A stretch of 29,065 bases of DNA from positions 1-29,065 of the forward strand of contig NZ_JAKDJU010000022.1 of NCBI RefSeq assembly GCF_030453725.1, given 5' to 3'. The position numbers and the translations under genes are program-made. Origin of the DNA: Brevibacterium picturae (GTDB taxonomy: Bacteria; Actinomycetota; Actinomycetes; Actinomycetales; Brevibacteriaceae). Numbering within the stretch: the stretch's first letter is position 1; the number at the start of each line of letters is the position of its first letter. The notes beneath the pieces are model-generated. The model ran no database searches. It was not told the origin of the DNA and saw nothing but the letters and a program-made list of their open reading frames with translations. Positions 17,649-25,225 of the stretch are shown piece by piece.

Positions 17649-17722
17649 AACCCGCCGGTGGGAACGGATGCTCGCAGAGAGCTGTTCGAGATTCATCCGG
17701 CGGGTTATTCTCGTTTTATTGC
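17649..17722 (+). terminator. Rho-independent terminator after acs
   Basis: A perfect 10-bp stem (AACCCGCCGG / CCGGCGGGTT, 17649-17658 and 17697-17706) encloses a 38-nt loop and is followed by a T-rich tail containing TCGTTTTATT. It lies 15 nt past the acs stop. Confidence 0.7.
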
Positions 17723-17800
17723 CCGTTCTTCTTTGGCCACCGGCCGCGTTCAGACTACTCTTAAGAAAGATTGTCCAAGTTTTTGTCGATAGGAGCACTC

Positions 17801-18208
17801 ATGGCTGAGAGGTCGATCAGCGAACTGATCAAAGGCATCGGCGACGATTCCAAAGCGATCGCCGAGGAGGAAATTGCGCTGGCCAAGGCTGAGGCCACAG
17901 CCGGCGCGAAGAACTTGGGCATCGGTTCGGCGCTTGCCGTCGTAGCCCTGTTCTTCCTGTTCTTGTCGTCGTTCATGGTGATTTTCGCTGGGGCCGCCGC
18001 ATTCCACGAAGGTCTGGGATGGCCGTGGTGGGGAAGCTTCCTCATCGTCTTCGGCATCCTCGCGGTGCTCGCAATCATCCTCGTGCTCATTGCCCTTCCG
18101 CTGTTCAAGAAGGGCAACCCTGTTCCGGGCACTGCGATCGATTCGGCCAAATCCCTGGTCGCTGCGGTCAAGCGCGCGGTGAAGAACCCTTCGGGACCTC
18201 GGTACTGA
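17801..18208 (+). CDS. Phage-holin-family (DUF1469-like) membrane protein
   Basis: 135-aa membrane protein. An amphipathic N-terminal helix (SISELIKGIGDDSKAIAEEEIALAKAEA, written here in overlapping parts: residues about 4-31) precedes two strongly hydrophobic segments at about 47-68 and 78-102, and a short basic tail. This is the layout of the Holin-X / DUF1469 superfamily III proteins, which are common, non-phage, chromosomal proteins of actinobacteria; their function is unknown. The start is ATG 17801 with AGGAG 5 nt ahead; an in-frame TTG at 17771 is less likely. A gene of this type also lies near acs in mycobacteria, as I recall, so its position looks ancestral and not prophage-derived. 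Confidence 0.8.
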   Translation: MAERSISELIKGIGDDSKAIAEEEIALAKAEATAGAKNLGIGSALAVVALFFLFLSSFMVIFAGAAAFHEGLGWPWWGSFLIVFGILAVLAIILVLIALPLFKKGNPVPGTAIDSAKSLVAAVKRAVKNPSGPRY

Positions 18209-18248
18209 GAGACCTCGCAACAAAGAACAGCAGAATAGCTCCACACAT

Positions 18249-18279
18249 CGGTGGCGTCGGGTTCAGCCCGGCGCCACCG
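18249..18279. terminator. Hairpin between holin-like gene and TetR remnant
   Basis: An 8-bp stem (CGGTGGCG / CGCCACCG), one wobble pair and a further 4-bp stem (CGGG / CCCG) close on a 5-nt loop. It lies between two convergent genes and could terminate both. No T-tract follows. Confidence 0.6.
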
Positions 18280-18292
18280 ACGCATTCAACCG

Positions 18293-19144
18293 TCAGCGAC
18301 GCTTAGCGACCCGTTCTTTGGCCTCACGAAGAACCTGTCGCTCGCGCTTGCGCGCCTCCGCGAGAACCTTCTGAGCCTGCTTCACCGCCTTCTGCGCTTC
18401 CCGATATTTCTTGGCGGCAACAACTTCCGGATCCTCGCCGCCGATGCCCTGCGGTGTGTCCATCGCAGCGCCACCAGGCTCTTCCTCTTCGCCGGAGCAG
18501 TCGTCGGCTTCTGCACTCTCGGAACCATCGACATGGACTCGCTCACGTTCACGTCCGACCCGCTCGATGTACTCGGCCAGCCCGTCCAGTCCTCGATCGA
18601 GCCCGAAGACGAACGGTTCGAACTCCGAGGTGAGCACCCCGCGTCTATGGCCCGACGCAGGAACGGGTAACCATCGTCCGTGATGACGGCATCATATAGC
18701 TGAGATTCTCGCTCGGAGACCTCGGTGGCATTCAGCCCGCTGGCTCGTCCCTGCTGTTGGTAGCCAGCAAGGATGGATCCGTGCCAACGGGCGGCCCGGT
18801 GACCAACAGGGATGCGGCTATTCGCTCATCCTGTGTCAGTGACGTCGTTGACAGCGCTTCCAGGCCGGCATCAAGCCATGCCGAGCTGTTCGGGGTGATC
18901 GGACTGCCCATGATCGGCATCGCCAGGAGCCACGCCTTGCTGCGGTAAATCGTCGTCTGAGCTTCGTACAGTTCCTTGAGCCGCACCCGTCACGCTGGGT
19001 TTTCCTCATCACCCTCGGGCGGCAGCCCCGTGGCCTCCTCCTGCATCAGCAGCAGAGTCCCTCATTGTCAGCGATCTCGATCGCAGCATCGACGATCTTC
19101 TCGACACTCATCTCCCGTTTGGGGCCACGCTGCTGGGCCGCACG
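18293..19144 (-). pseudogene. Decayed TetR/AcrR-family transcriptional regulator
   Basis: Hand translation shows pieces of one TetR regulator in several frames. From 19144: RAAQQRGPKREMSVEKIVDA and the first HTH helix, ending at NEGL. Then comes a jump at about 19055 to LLLMQEEATGLPPEGDEENPA, meaning some 30 residues including the recognition helix are missing. A TGA at 18990-18992 replaces a probable Trp codon. The ligand domain follows (LKELYEAQTTIYRSKAWLL, PIMGSPITPNSSAWLDAGLE), with a frameshift near 18797 (continuing ARWHGSILAGYQQQGRASG) and another near 18636 (continuing VLTSEFEPFVFGLDRGLDGL). A Lys/Arg/Glu-rich coiled tail closes it. Two fragments (18732-18986 and 18293-18637) remain open, but no functional DNA-binding protein can be made. 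Confidence 0.85.
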
Positions 19145-19179
19145 CCTATTCAATGCAAGAGTCGGACGTCGGTGACCTC

Positions 19180-19245
19180 GCTGCCGACACGTTCCCCGGC
19201 CGAGCTGCCGACACGGTGCCCGGCCGAGCTGCGGACACCGGCACC
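19180..19245. repeat. 24-bp tandem repeat
   Basis: Two full units and a partial third of GCTGCCGACACGNNNCCCGGCCGA-type sequence (19180-19203, 19204-19227, 19228-19245) fill the gap just after the DUF222-HNH stop codon. The two full copies differ at three positions at most. It may be the extended 3' end of that gene after a shortened reading frame, or a local duplication. Confidence 0.75.
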
Positions 19246-19246
19246 T

Positions 19247-20794
19247 TCACCGTGCCGACTCCGCGGTCAGGAAAGTGCGCAACCGCGCACCGAAGAGATA
19301 TTCGACTGCGCTTGTCGCTTGATCGGGCCGCGGCCTGCCACTGGGGCTGTCACTTGACCGCTGACGTTTCAACGGCGGGCCATGAGTCTGGTCGATTTCC
19401 CGGTATCGCCGCCGTCGCTTCTCTGCGCTCGAAGCCGATGCGGTCGAAGCCGTTTCCTCGGGGTCAGTTCCTGTTCCAGGACCGCCAGCAGCTCCCTGAA
19501 CGTCAACAACACTCTGATCGTCAGCATCAGGGCGCTCGGCGCTGCCGTCGCTCGCGCGGGGGTCGATCGGCCTGGTTCGCGTCTCGTAGCGGTGGCCCGT
19601 GGGCGTCTTCACGATCAGCTTCTCAGGAGTCGCTTCATGCTTCCACCCCGTCAGCTCCTTCGCGTAGTTGCAGGCGGCGCACAATCCAGAACCATTGCTC
19701 CAAGCAGTTTCGCCACCGGCAACGAAGGCAGCGGCATGGTCGGCATGCTTGATCTGGGCATCGCACCACGGTGAGCGGCAGACGTCGTCACGGATGACGA
19801 TCATTCGTCGCAGCAGTCCCGAGAATTCCCGGCGCTTCGAGTCCATGCGCACCAGTTGGCCGTCCTCGGGACGAGCGTAGAGCCTGCGCAGGAAAACCGT
19901 CGCCTCGTTCTCGGCCACGAACTCGCGAGCCGCCCCTGCCGGCAGTGGGCCGAATCCGGGAAGCCATGCAGGGGTGTCTCCCGGAGCGACCAGACTGTCA
20001 TCGTTTATCACAAGATGGATCTCCGTCGGCACGGCCTCAGCACAATCCTGACCCGTAGTCCGTTCGACGAGCAGATCTGCCATGACCTGAGACTGTGTCC
20101 GCTGACCTGAATCCCCGGTGCCGATGAGGGAGGCCGCAGACTTCTTCAAATTCGCATAGGCGGCCACCGCCTGAGGCAGGGGCAGGAGCGCGGTGAGATA
20201 GGCCATGTTGCCCGGAGCGGGACGCACCGACACTGCACGCTCCTCCGTGCATCTCTCGAGATGCTCGACCGCGGCCTTCTGATCGATCTGCTGAGCCAGC
20301 GCCCGAACCTCGTTGCCGAGCCTCCCGACGCCCACCTCGGCGAGTCTGTCGGCCATACGCTCATCGACCTGACGACGTTTGTCCCTGGGCAGCCAGTCGG
20401 TCTCCTTTGCGACTGTGCGCGCCTTCTCTTCGGATATGCGGCCGGTCTTCAGCGCTGAATACGTCTGGGGAAGATCGACGAGCAGCGAGCGTGAGAACTT
20501 GAGCAACGTGCTGCCACGCGCACGGGAGACCTTACGAGCGAGGGCGATCTCCGCCCCGATGCCCCTGCCCTGCTTCGTACTCGAGACTCCGTCTTCGGCC
20601 TCGTGATTGCGGCGACGCATGTCGAACGTCAGAGTTTCCCTGGCCTGGGCCGCCGCCGCGGCAGACGTCAGCTCCTCAAGCGCGGTGATGCGGTCGATGG
20701 CCTCGGTTTCGCTGAGGGCTGGAGGCAGACTCGACAGCGCCTCATGCCACCGGTGGATCTCGGTGATCACGTCGGGAACCGTCTGCGCTTCCAT
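19247..20794 (-). CDS. DUF222 domain protein with C-terminal HNH nuclease motif
   Basis: 515-aa member of the DUF222-HNH family, multicopy in many actinobacteria and often near mobile DNA. Residues about 1-300 form the helical DUF222 region. The HNH part reads CRSPWCDAQIKHADHAAAF, then NGSGLC and CNYAKELTGW. It keeps the first Cys pair, the HADH catalytic core, the central Asn and the second Cys pair of the zinc-supported beta-beta-alpha fold. A disordered, charged C-terminal tail of over 100 residues follows. Nuclease activity is expected from the motif, but the biological role of the family is unknown. An in-frame GTG at 20824 exists. ATG 20794 is preferred because TAGTCT lies 7 nt upstream, giving a leaderless layout, and neither start has a clear ribosome site. 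Confidence 0.88.
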   Translation of the reverse strand: MEAQTVPDVITEIHRWHEALSSLPPALSETEAIDRITALEELTSAAAAAQARETLTFDMRRRNHEAEDGVSSTKQGRGIGAEIALARKVSRARGSTLLKFSRSLLVDLPQTYSALKTGRISEEKARTVAKETDWLPRDKRRQVDERMADRLAEVGVGRLGNEVRALAQQIDQKAAVEHLERCTEERAVSVRPAPGNMAYLTALLPLPQAVAAYANLKKSAASLIGTGDSGQRTQSQVMADLLVERTTGQDCAEAVPTEIHLVINDDSLVAPGDTPAWLPGFGPLPAGAAREFVAENEATVFLRRLYARPEDGQLVRMDSKRREFSGLLRRMIVIRDDVCRSPWCDAQIKHADHAAAFVAGGETAWSNGSGLCAACNYAKELTGWKHEATPEKLIVKTPTGHRYETRTRPIDPRASDGSAERPDADDQSVVDVQGAAGGPGTGTDPEETASTASASSAEKRRRRYREIDQTHGPPLKRQRSSDSPSGRPRPDQATSAVEYLFGARLRTFLTAESAR

Positions 20795-20961
20795 ACCGAT
20801 CAGACTAGCCTTCGCCACTGACACGACATTTTGTCCCAGTATCAGGCGAGGTCAGGCGCTCGTAGCACCAACTCCCGTCATGTCATCCGGAATCGCTTTC
20901 GCTGCGGATTCAGTGACGCTGCGAGGTCGGCAAGCCTCAGGAGTCAGCAACCCCAGATCGT

Positions 20962-21684
20962 TCAGAAGTCGATGTCGATGGGCTCGTCGCGATCCCACTC
21001 TTCGGCCCAGCCGAGGTGGTCGAGAGCGAAGTCGAGGATGCCCGCGGTGAAACCCCACACCTTGAGCACTCCGACGTCGAAGGCCGGTGTTGTGATCTTC
21101 AGGTCCGGTCGGGCAAAGGTGCCGCGATTGGCCGGAGCCACCAGGTCGGCGACGGAGATCCGATAGACGGAATACGACTCCGACTTGTCCATCACCCGCA
21201 CCGCACCCGGCTGAGCCCAGTACCCGATGACCGGCGCGACCTGGAACTTGCTGACTGGAATGTAGAGCGGGTCCATCTGCCCGAGCACATCGACCGTCGA
21301 AGGGACGATCCCGGCCTCCTCCTGCGCCTCACGCAGGGCCGCAGCGACCAGCGAATCGTCTCCGGAATCTCGTCCGCCGCCCGGGAACGCCACCTGCCCC
21401 GGGTGGTTCCGGAGCGTGTTCGCCCTCTGCAGGAGAACGATATCGACGTCATCGACGCCCAAATCCGCCAAACGCGAAGCCTGGATCCGGCCAGCATCTG
21501 TGCGCGGTCGGCCTCCCCTGCCGAAGAGCATGAGGACCGCGGCGTCACGCACCGTCACATCGTCCGGAGCCTTCGCGCGTCGCAGCCACAGCGGCGAACC
21601 GTCCGACGCCGCGAGATTCTCCAGCTGCGTCCGCAGTGTCTGGTCGCGTTCCACCTGTGGGTGTTCACACGCCTCGGCGCTCAT
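20962..21684 (-). CDS. CoA-pyrophosphatase-type Nudix hydrolase
   Basis: 240-aa Nudix protein. It carries the CoA-pyrophosphatase signature LLQRANTLRNHPGQVAFPGG just before the Nudix box, which identifies the group that hydrolyses CoA and its derivatives. The Nudix box runs G-x5-D-x7-REAQEEAGI; the first conserved Glu is Asp here, while the metal-binding REAQEE core is intact. The frame is open back to 22431 over nth, but that is a shadow. ATG 21684 overlaps the nth stop as ATGA, so the two are coupled. It may remove damaged or excess CoA species, inferred from the family. Confidence 0.9.
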   Translation of the reverse strand: MSAEACEHPQVERDQTLRTQLENLAASDGSPLWLRRAKAPDDVTVRDAAVLMLFGRGGRPRTDAGRIQASRLADLGVDDVDIVLLQRANTLRNHPGQVAFPGGGRDSGDDSLVAAALREAQEEAGIVPSTVDVLGQMDPLYIPVSKFQVAPVIGYWAQPGAVRVMDKSESYSVYRISVADLVAPANRGTFARPDLKITTPAFDVGVLKVWGFTAGILDFALDHLGWAEEWDRDEPIDIDF

Positions 21685-22421
21685 GCTTGGGGCGCCATTT
21701 CGAATCTGAGCATCGCCCGTGCCTTCTCCGGATCGAGTTCTCCGGTCCCGAACGAGGGGCACAGCGCCATCAGCGGGCAGACGCCGCAGGCGGGTCTGCG
21801 GGAGTGGCAGATACGTCGTCCGTGGAAGATCACTCGGTGGGAGAGCACGGTGAGTTCCTTCTTCGGGAACAGTGCCGCGATGTCGTGCTCGGCCTTGACC
21901 GGATCCTCTTCGTCGGTCCATCCGAGCCTGCGCGCCAGCCTGCCCATGTGCGTGTCGACGGTCAGGCCCGGAGTGTCGAAGGCGTTGCCGAGCACCACGT
22001 TCGCCGTCTTCCGTCCGACTCCGGCGAGTGTGATCAGCTTCTCCAGTGAGTTGGGGACCTCTCCGTCGTAGGTATCGACGAGTTCGTTGGCGAGTTTGAC
22101 GATGTTGCGGGCCTTCGCCCGGTAGAAGCCCGTCGAATGGATGAGCTCCTCGACCTCGATGAGGTTGGCCACCGCGAGGCTGTGTGCGTCGGGGAAGACG
22201 GAGAACAGGCCAGGTGTCACCGCATTGACGCGGATGTCCGTGGTCTGCGCGGACAGGACTGTCGCGATGAGGAGCTGGAACGGCGTCTCGAAGTCGAGTT
22301 CGCATTTCGCATTCGGGTATACATCGGCGAGGATACGATTGATCTTCCGCGCCCGTCGGGTCCGACCCAATGGGGTTTCCTCGGCGAACTTCCGCGCGCT
22401 CTTCTCTGCCACCGTCAACAC
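21681..22421 (-). CDS. nth: Endonuclease III (base-excision DNA glycosylase/AP lyase)
   Basis: 246-aa HhH-GPD enzyme that removes oxidised pyrimidines and nicks at the abasic site. The helix-hairpin-helix is TLAGVGRKTANVV with the catalytic lysine at about K138, and the catalytic aspartate is in TVDTHMGRLARRLG at about D156. Near the C-terminus the four cysteines C-x6-C-x2-C-x5-C (CHSRRPACGVCPLMALC) bind the 4Fe-4S cluster. Length is normal for actinobacterial Nth. The start is probably GTG 22421, with TAGGAT ending 8 nt upstream, so it may be leaderless; nearby in-frame starts cannot be excluded. It is divergent from crp and leads the nth-Nudix pair. Confidence 0.95.
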   Translation of the reverse strand: MLTVAEKSARKFAEETPLGRTRRARKINRILADVYPNAKCELDFETPFQLLIATVLSAQTTDIRVNAVTPGLFSVFPDAHSLAVANLIEVEELIHSTGFYRAKARNIVKLANELVDTYDGEVPNSLEKLITLAGVGRKTANVVLGNAFDTPGLTVDTHMGRLARRLGWTDEEDPVKAEHDIAALFPKKELTVLSHRVIFHGRRICHSRRPACGVCPLMALCPSFGTGELDPEKARAMLRFEMAPQA

Positions 22422-22429
22422 GACTCACC

Positions 22430-22435
22430 ATCCTA
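22430..22435 (-). promoter_or_regulatory. Possible -10 element (TAGGAT) for nth
   Basis: TAGGAT on the minus strand ends 8 nt before the GTG at 22421, the same hexamer as upstream of the methyltransferase gene. It suggests a leaderless or very short-leader transcript. Confidence 0.35.
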
Positions 22436-22556
22436 ATCCGTGCCCCGCATTTCCGCAGTGGCGTCCCTCACATCGCCGAGGTTGCCCTGCAGCTGCCCGT
22501 CGAACGGGATCGTCCGTACGCAATCGTCCCCCACCTCGGCGAGGGTGGAGGAAACG

Positions 22557-22610
22557 CCAGCAAAACCCCCTGTTTTGCACTAATGCCGCAAACTCCCGCG
22601 CCTTTGCTGG
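22557..22610. promoter_or_regulatory. Nested GCAAA inverted repeats between nth and crp
   Basis: CCAGCAAA (22557-22564) and TTTGCTGG (22603-22610) form a perfect 8-bp inverted repeat that encloses a smaller one, TTTTGC (22573-22578) and GCAAA (22588-22592). Four GCAAA cores thus alternate in orientation 58-111 bp before the crp start. This could be an operator for crp, nth or both. Confidence 0.4.
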
Positions 22611-22667
22611 TATCAGCACCGTTGACCAGGTAGATTTATCTGTGATTACCACGACAAGGAGGACACA

Positions 22668-23345
22668 GTGGATATTGAAGTTGTGCGGAGCGCCACGCTC
22701 TTCGCAGGTTTGGACGATGAAGCGACAAGCGCATTGATGAAGTTCATGAACCCGCGGAGCCTCCGTCGGGGAACCGTGCTTTTCCACGAAGGCGATGCCG
22801 GTGATGAGCTCTACATCGTCTCCAGCGGCAAGCTCAAGATCGGCCGTGAGTCCTCCGACGGCCGCGAGAATCTGCTCTCGGTCATCGGTCCGGGTGAGAT
22901 CATCGGCGAGCTCAGCCTCTTCGATCCGGGTCCACGTTCGACCTCCGTCACCGCTGTCTCTCAGTCCGAGCTGCTCAGCCTCAAGCATGAGGATCTCACC
23001 ACGTGGCTCGATGAACGTCCGCGCGCAGCGATGAATCTGCTCAAGGCCCTTGCGCAGCGCCTGCGGCGAACCAACGAGACCGTGGGTGACCTCGTGTTCT
23101 CCGATGTTCCCGGTCGCGTCGCCAAGGCACTGCTGGACCTCGCCTCCCGCTTCTCGAAGCCTGCACCCGACGGTGTCCTCGTCGCGCACGACCTGACGCA
23201 GGAAGAGCTCGCGCAGCTCGTCGGCGCCTCACGTGAGACCGTGAACAAGGCCCTGGCCGACTTCGCCGCCCGCGGCTTCATTCGCCTCGAGGCTCGTTCC
23301 GTCGTCATCCTCGACATGGAGCGCATGCGCAACCGCGCCCGCTGA
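22668..23345 (+). CDS. crp: Crp/Fnr-family cAMP-type transcriptional regulator (Crp/GlxR)
   Basis: 225-aa global regulator of the actinobacterial Crp/GlxR type. Residues 1-120 form the cyclic-nucleotide beta-barrel with the phosphate-binding segment GEIIGELSLFDPGPRSTSV. A dimer helix follows, then the winged helix-turn-helix near the C-terminus (LTQEELAQLVGASRETVNKA, recognition helix SRETVNKAL). The start is GTG 22668 with a strong AAGGAGGA site 5 nt ahead. A TGTGA half-site (22641-22645) overlaps the leader next to a poor second half, so autoregulation is possible but unproven. In corynebacteria and mycobacteria this protein controls carbon use, including acetate genes, so acs in this window is a plausible target. 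It is followed by a strong terminator. Confidence 0.95.
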   Translation: MDIEVVRSATLFAGLDDEATSALMKFMNPRSLRRGTVLFHEGDAGDELYIVSSGKLKIGRESSDGRENLLSVIGPGEIIGELSLFDPGPRSTSVTAVSQSELLSLKHEDLTTWLDERPRAAMNLLKALAQRLRRTNETVGDLVFSDVPGRVAKALLDLASRFSKPAPDGVLVAHDLTQEELAQLVGASRETVNKALADFAARGFIRLEARSVVILDMERMRNRAR

Positions 23346-23384
23346 TCAGTCCTCGGCTGCTGCCGAACCACTGAACTCGCACGT

Positions 23385-23427
23385 CACAGGAACGCCCAGA
23401 CACGCATTGTGCCTGGGCGTTCCTGTG
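23385..23427. terminator. Strong bidirectional hairpin between crp and the beta-lactamase-fold gene
   Basis: A perfect 15-bp stem (CACAGGAACGCCCAG and its complement) with a 13-nt loop that can pair further (CAC/GTG) lies between two convergent genes, 40 nt past crp. No long T-tract is present on either side. Confidence 0.8.
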
Positions 23428-23480
23428 CTGTCGCGTTCCTGCGCTGCCCGGGGAGATCGTCAGCCGGTGCAGGTCGCGGC

Positions 23481-24248
23481 TCACCCTTGGTCGTCGGCCG
23501 CGAGGGCTCCCAGGTAATTCAATTGGGCGCGCACGATCTGCTCGGCGGCACCGCGGACGCTCGGGTCGACGTCGTGGTAGACGATGTCACAGACCTCGGT
23601 GGCGCTCGTGGCTCCCTGTTCAAGGGCCGCTGCCACCTGCTCGATGCGTTCGAGCCGGTGGCTGCGGTAGTACTCGAGCACCTGGGCGGGGGATTCGATG
23701 CTGGGACCGTGTGCGGGCTCGATCGTCGAATAGGCACCCTCGTCGAGCAGCTGCAGCAACCGGTCAAGAGAATTGAGGTAGTCGCGCAGGGACCCTTCGG
23801 GATGCGTCACGATGGTCGTCCCCTCCCCCAGGACCGTATCGCCGCTGTAGAGCACGTGGTCGTGGATGAGACTGATGCTGTCCATCGTGTGTCCCGGTGT
23901 CGCGATGACCTCCATGACATCGGCCGTGTCGGCGCCGAACGCAATCCTGTCACCATCGGCGGCTGGAGGGCTCAGGCGGCTGAACTTCTCGAGGGCCGCA
24001 TGCACGGGAACCCCCGGCGCCCACGTCTCCACACTGCCGAGCATCTCCGAGTGGTCGGCATGCTGATGGGTGAGGATGATGGCGGACAGCCTCCGGTCCC
24101 CGACCTCGGCGAGGAAGTTCTCGCGGTGTTCGGTGATCTCGGGACCGGGGTCGATGAGCACCGCCGAGGTGTCGTCCGCCGATGCGATGACATAGGTGTT
24201 CGTCCCCGTCAGTGTCATCGGTGATGGGTTGTTCGCGCGGATCCTCAT
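23481..24248 (-). CDS. Metallo-beta-lactamase-fold hydrolase (LACTB2-like, Rv3677c type)
   Basis: 255-aa metallo-hydrolase. The zinc motif H-x-H-x-D-H is THQHADH at about 60-66, followed by the third His in IATPGHTMDSIS, the bridging Asp in LYSGDTVLG, and the last His in IEPAHGPS. The C-terminal winged-helix-like domain (VLEYYRSHRLERIEQV and following) is typical of the LACTB2/glyoxalase-II-like group, whose members include RNA-cleaving enzymes; the substrate here is unknown. Its ATG overlaps the preceding Nudix-like stop as ATGA. It is the last gene of the RidA group and converges on crp. Confidence 0.9.
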   Translation of the reverse strand: MRIRANNPSPMTLTGTNTYVIASADDTSAVLIDPGPEITEHRENFLAEVGDRRLSAIILTHQHADHSEMLGSVETWAPGVPVHAALEKFSRLSPPAADGDRIAFGADTADVMEVIATPGHTMDSISLIHDHVLYSGDTVLGEGTTIVTHPEGSLRDYLNSLDRLLQLLDEGAYSTIEPAHGPSIESPAQVLEYYRSHRLERIEQVAAALEQGATSATEVCDIVYHDVDPSVRGAAEQIVRAQLNYLGALAADDQG

Positions 24249-25225
24249 GAGTCCTCGGTCTCCTCCTCGCCGGTTTCGGCGCTGTTGTCGTCATCGTCGC
24301 TCAGGGACAGAAACCCTGGGCTCTGGTCGTTCTCGTCGTCGCCGACGGCCACCGCGTAATCGCGCAGGGTGCCTTTGCGGTAGAGGTCGCGTCCGGGGTG
24401 GATGACGACCCGCCATTCACCGTCCTCGTTGGTGACCTCGGGACGCAGCGGGTGCAGGTCGCGGACCTGTGCCATGGCCGCGCCGACGCTCGGCACGTCG
24501 AGCAGGCTCTCGGCAATGAGACGTGTGCTCGCACTGATCCTGTCGGGATCTCCACCAGCATCGGAAAGGATCTCCTCGGGCCGTTTCCACCCTCCCGAGG
24601 TCTCGTTCGGGGAAAGAAAGTCGACGCTTTGGCCGAAGGGCACGGTGGCCACGAAGTAGGTGGTGTCGAAGCGGTGCAGCTGGGTCCCCGTGTTGATCCA
24701 ACGCAGCCAGGGTTTGCACAGGTCAGGGCGCAGTTTGAGGTCGCGTTCGCGCAGGACCTGCGACCAGTTGATCTCGCTGGCGAACAGGCGTGACCGGGTT
24801 CCGCGCCATTCCGTCTGCGGTGCGGCCACAATGTCTCGGTCAACGTCTTCCGCCAGCAGAACACCTGCCGCGGCGAACGCGATGCGGGCCGCTGCCGAAA
24901 AGTGCTGCAGGGCTCGTGACTTGTTCTCGATGTTCAGAGTCCTCGCACAGCGGGCCGATCTCCATCCGGCCAGAGGCAGGCTGCGCAGATCGCCGGGACG
25001 CAGATTGCTGACCGGGAATGCCAAGCGGTTGCGGTCCTCGACTCCCCTGGCGTCGAGCTGCCGGGTGATGAAGGTTTCCACACCCTCCAGTGAGTCTCGG
25101 ATCAACACGATCGCCGAGGCAGGTCGTGGAGCTTCGGGGACCGGGAACCGCCCGTCGGACTGCCATTGGTCCAAGAGCCAACGCAGCTCCGACGAGACGG
25201 GCAGAGTGCGTCCGCTAAGCGGCAT
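24245..25225 (-). CDS. Nudix-like protein with degenerate catalytic box
   Basis: 326-aa protein resembling the long NUDT19-type Nudix proteins of actinobacteria. The fold-defining strand (SAIVLIRD...VETFITRQLDARG) is present. Where active relatives have FPGG it has FPVS (70-73). Where they carry a box of the form RETFEExGVLLA it reads RIAFAAAGVLLA (about 113-124): all metal-binding glutamates are replaced by Ile or Ala. The downstream core (TYFVATVPFGQSVDF, WKRPEEIL, RISASTRLIAESL) is well preserved, so the protein is likely folded but without hydrolase activity. ATG 25225 overlaps the ridA stop by 11 nt; a TTG at 25234 is the alternative. The tail is acidic. Confidence 0.8.
   Translation of the reverse strand: MPLSGRTLPVSSELRWLLDQWQSDGRFPVPEAPRPASAIVLIRDSLEGVETFITRQLDARGVEDRNRLAFPVSNLRPGDLRSLPLAGWRSARCARTLNIENKSRALQHFSAAARIAFAAAGVLLAEDVDRDIVAAPQTEWRGTRSRLFASEINWSQVLRERDLKLRPDLCKPWLRWINTGTQLHRFDTTYFVATVPFGQSVDFLSPNETSGGWKRPEEILSDAGGDPDRISASTRLIAESLLDVPSVGAAMAQVRDLHPLRPEVTNEDGEWRVVIHPGRDLYRKGTLRDYAVAVGDDENDQSPGFLSLSDDDDNSAETGEEETEDS

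Noticed and set aside
17801..18208. Holin-like gene as a sign of prophage
   Set aside because: No other phage gene is present, and this family is a common chromosomal neighbour of acs in actinobacteria.
21685..22431. N-terminal extension of the CoA-Nudix frame
   Set aside because: It reads nth in the wrong frame; the ATGA overlap at 21681-21684 gives the natural start.
22641..22656. Crp autoregulatory site before crp
   Set aside because: TGTGA is present but the second half (CGACA) differs at two of five positions from TCACA and overlaps the leader; too weak to call.
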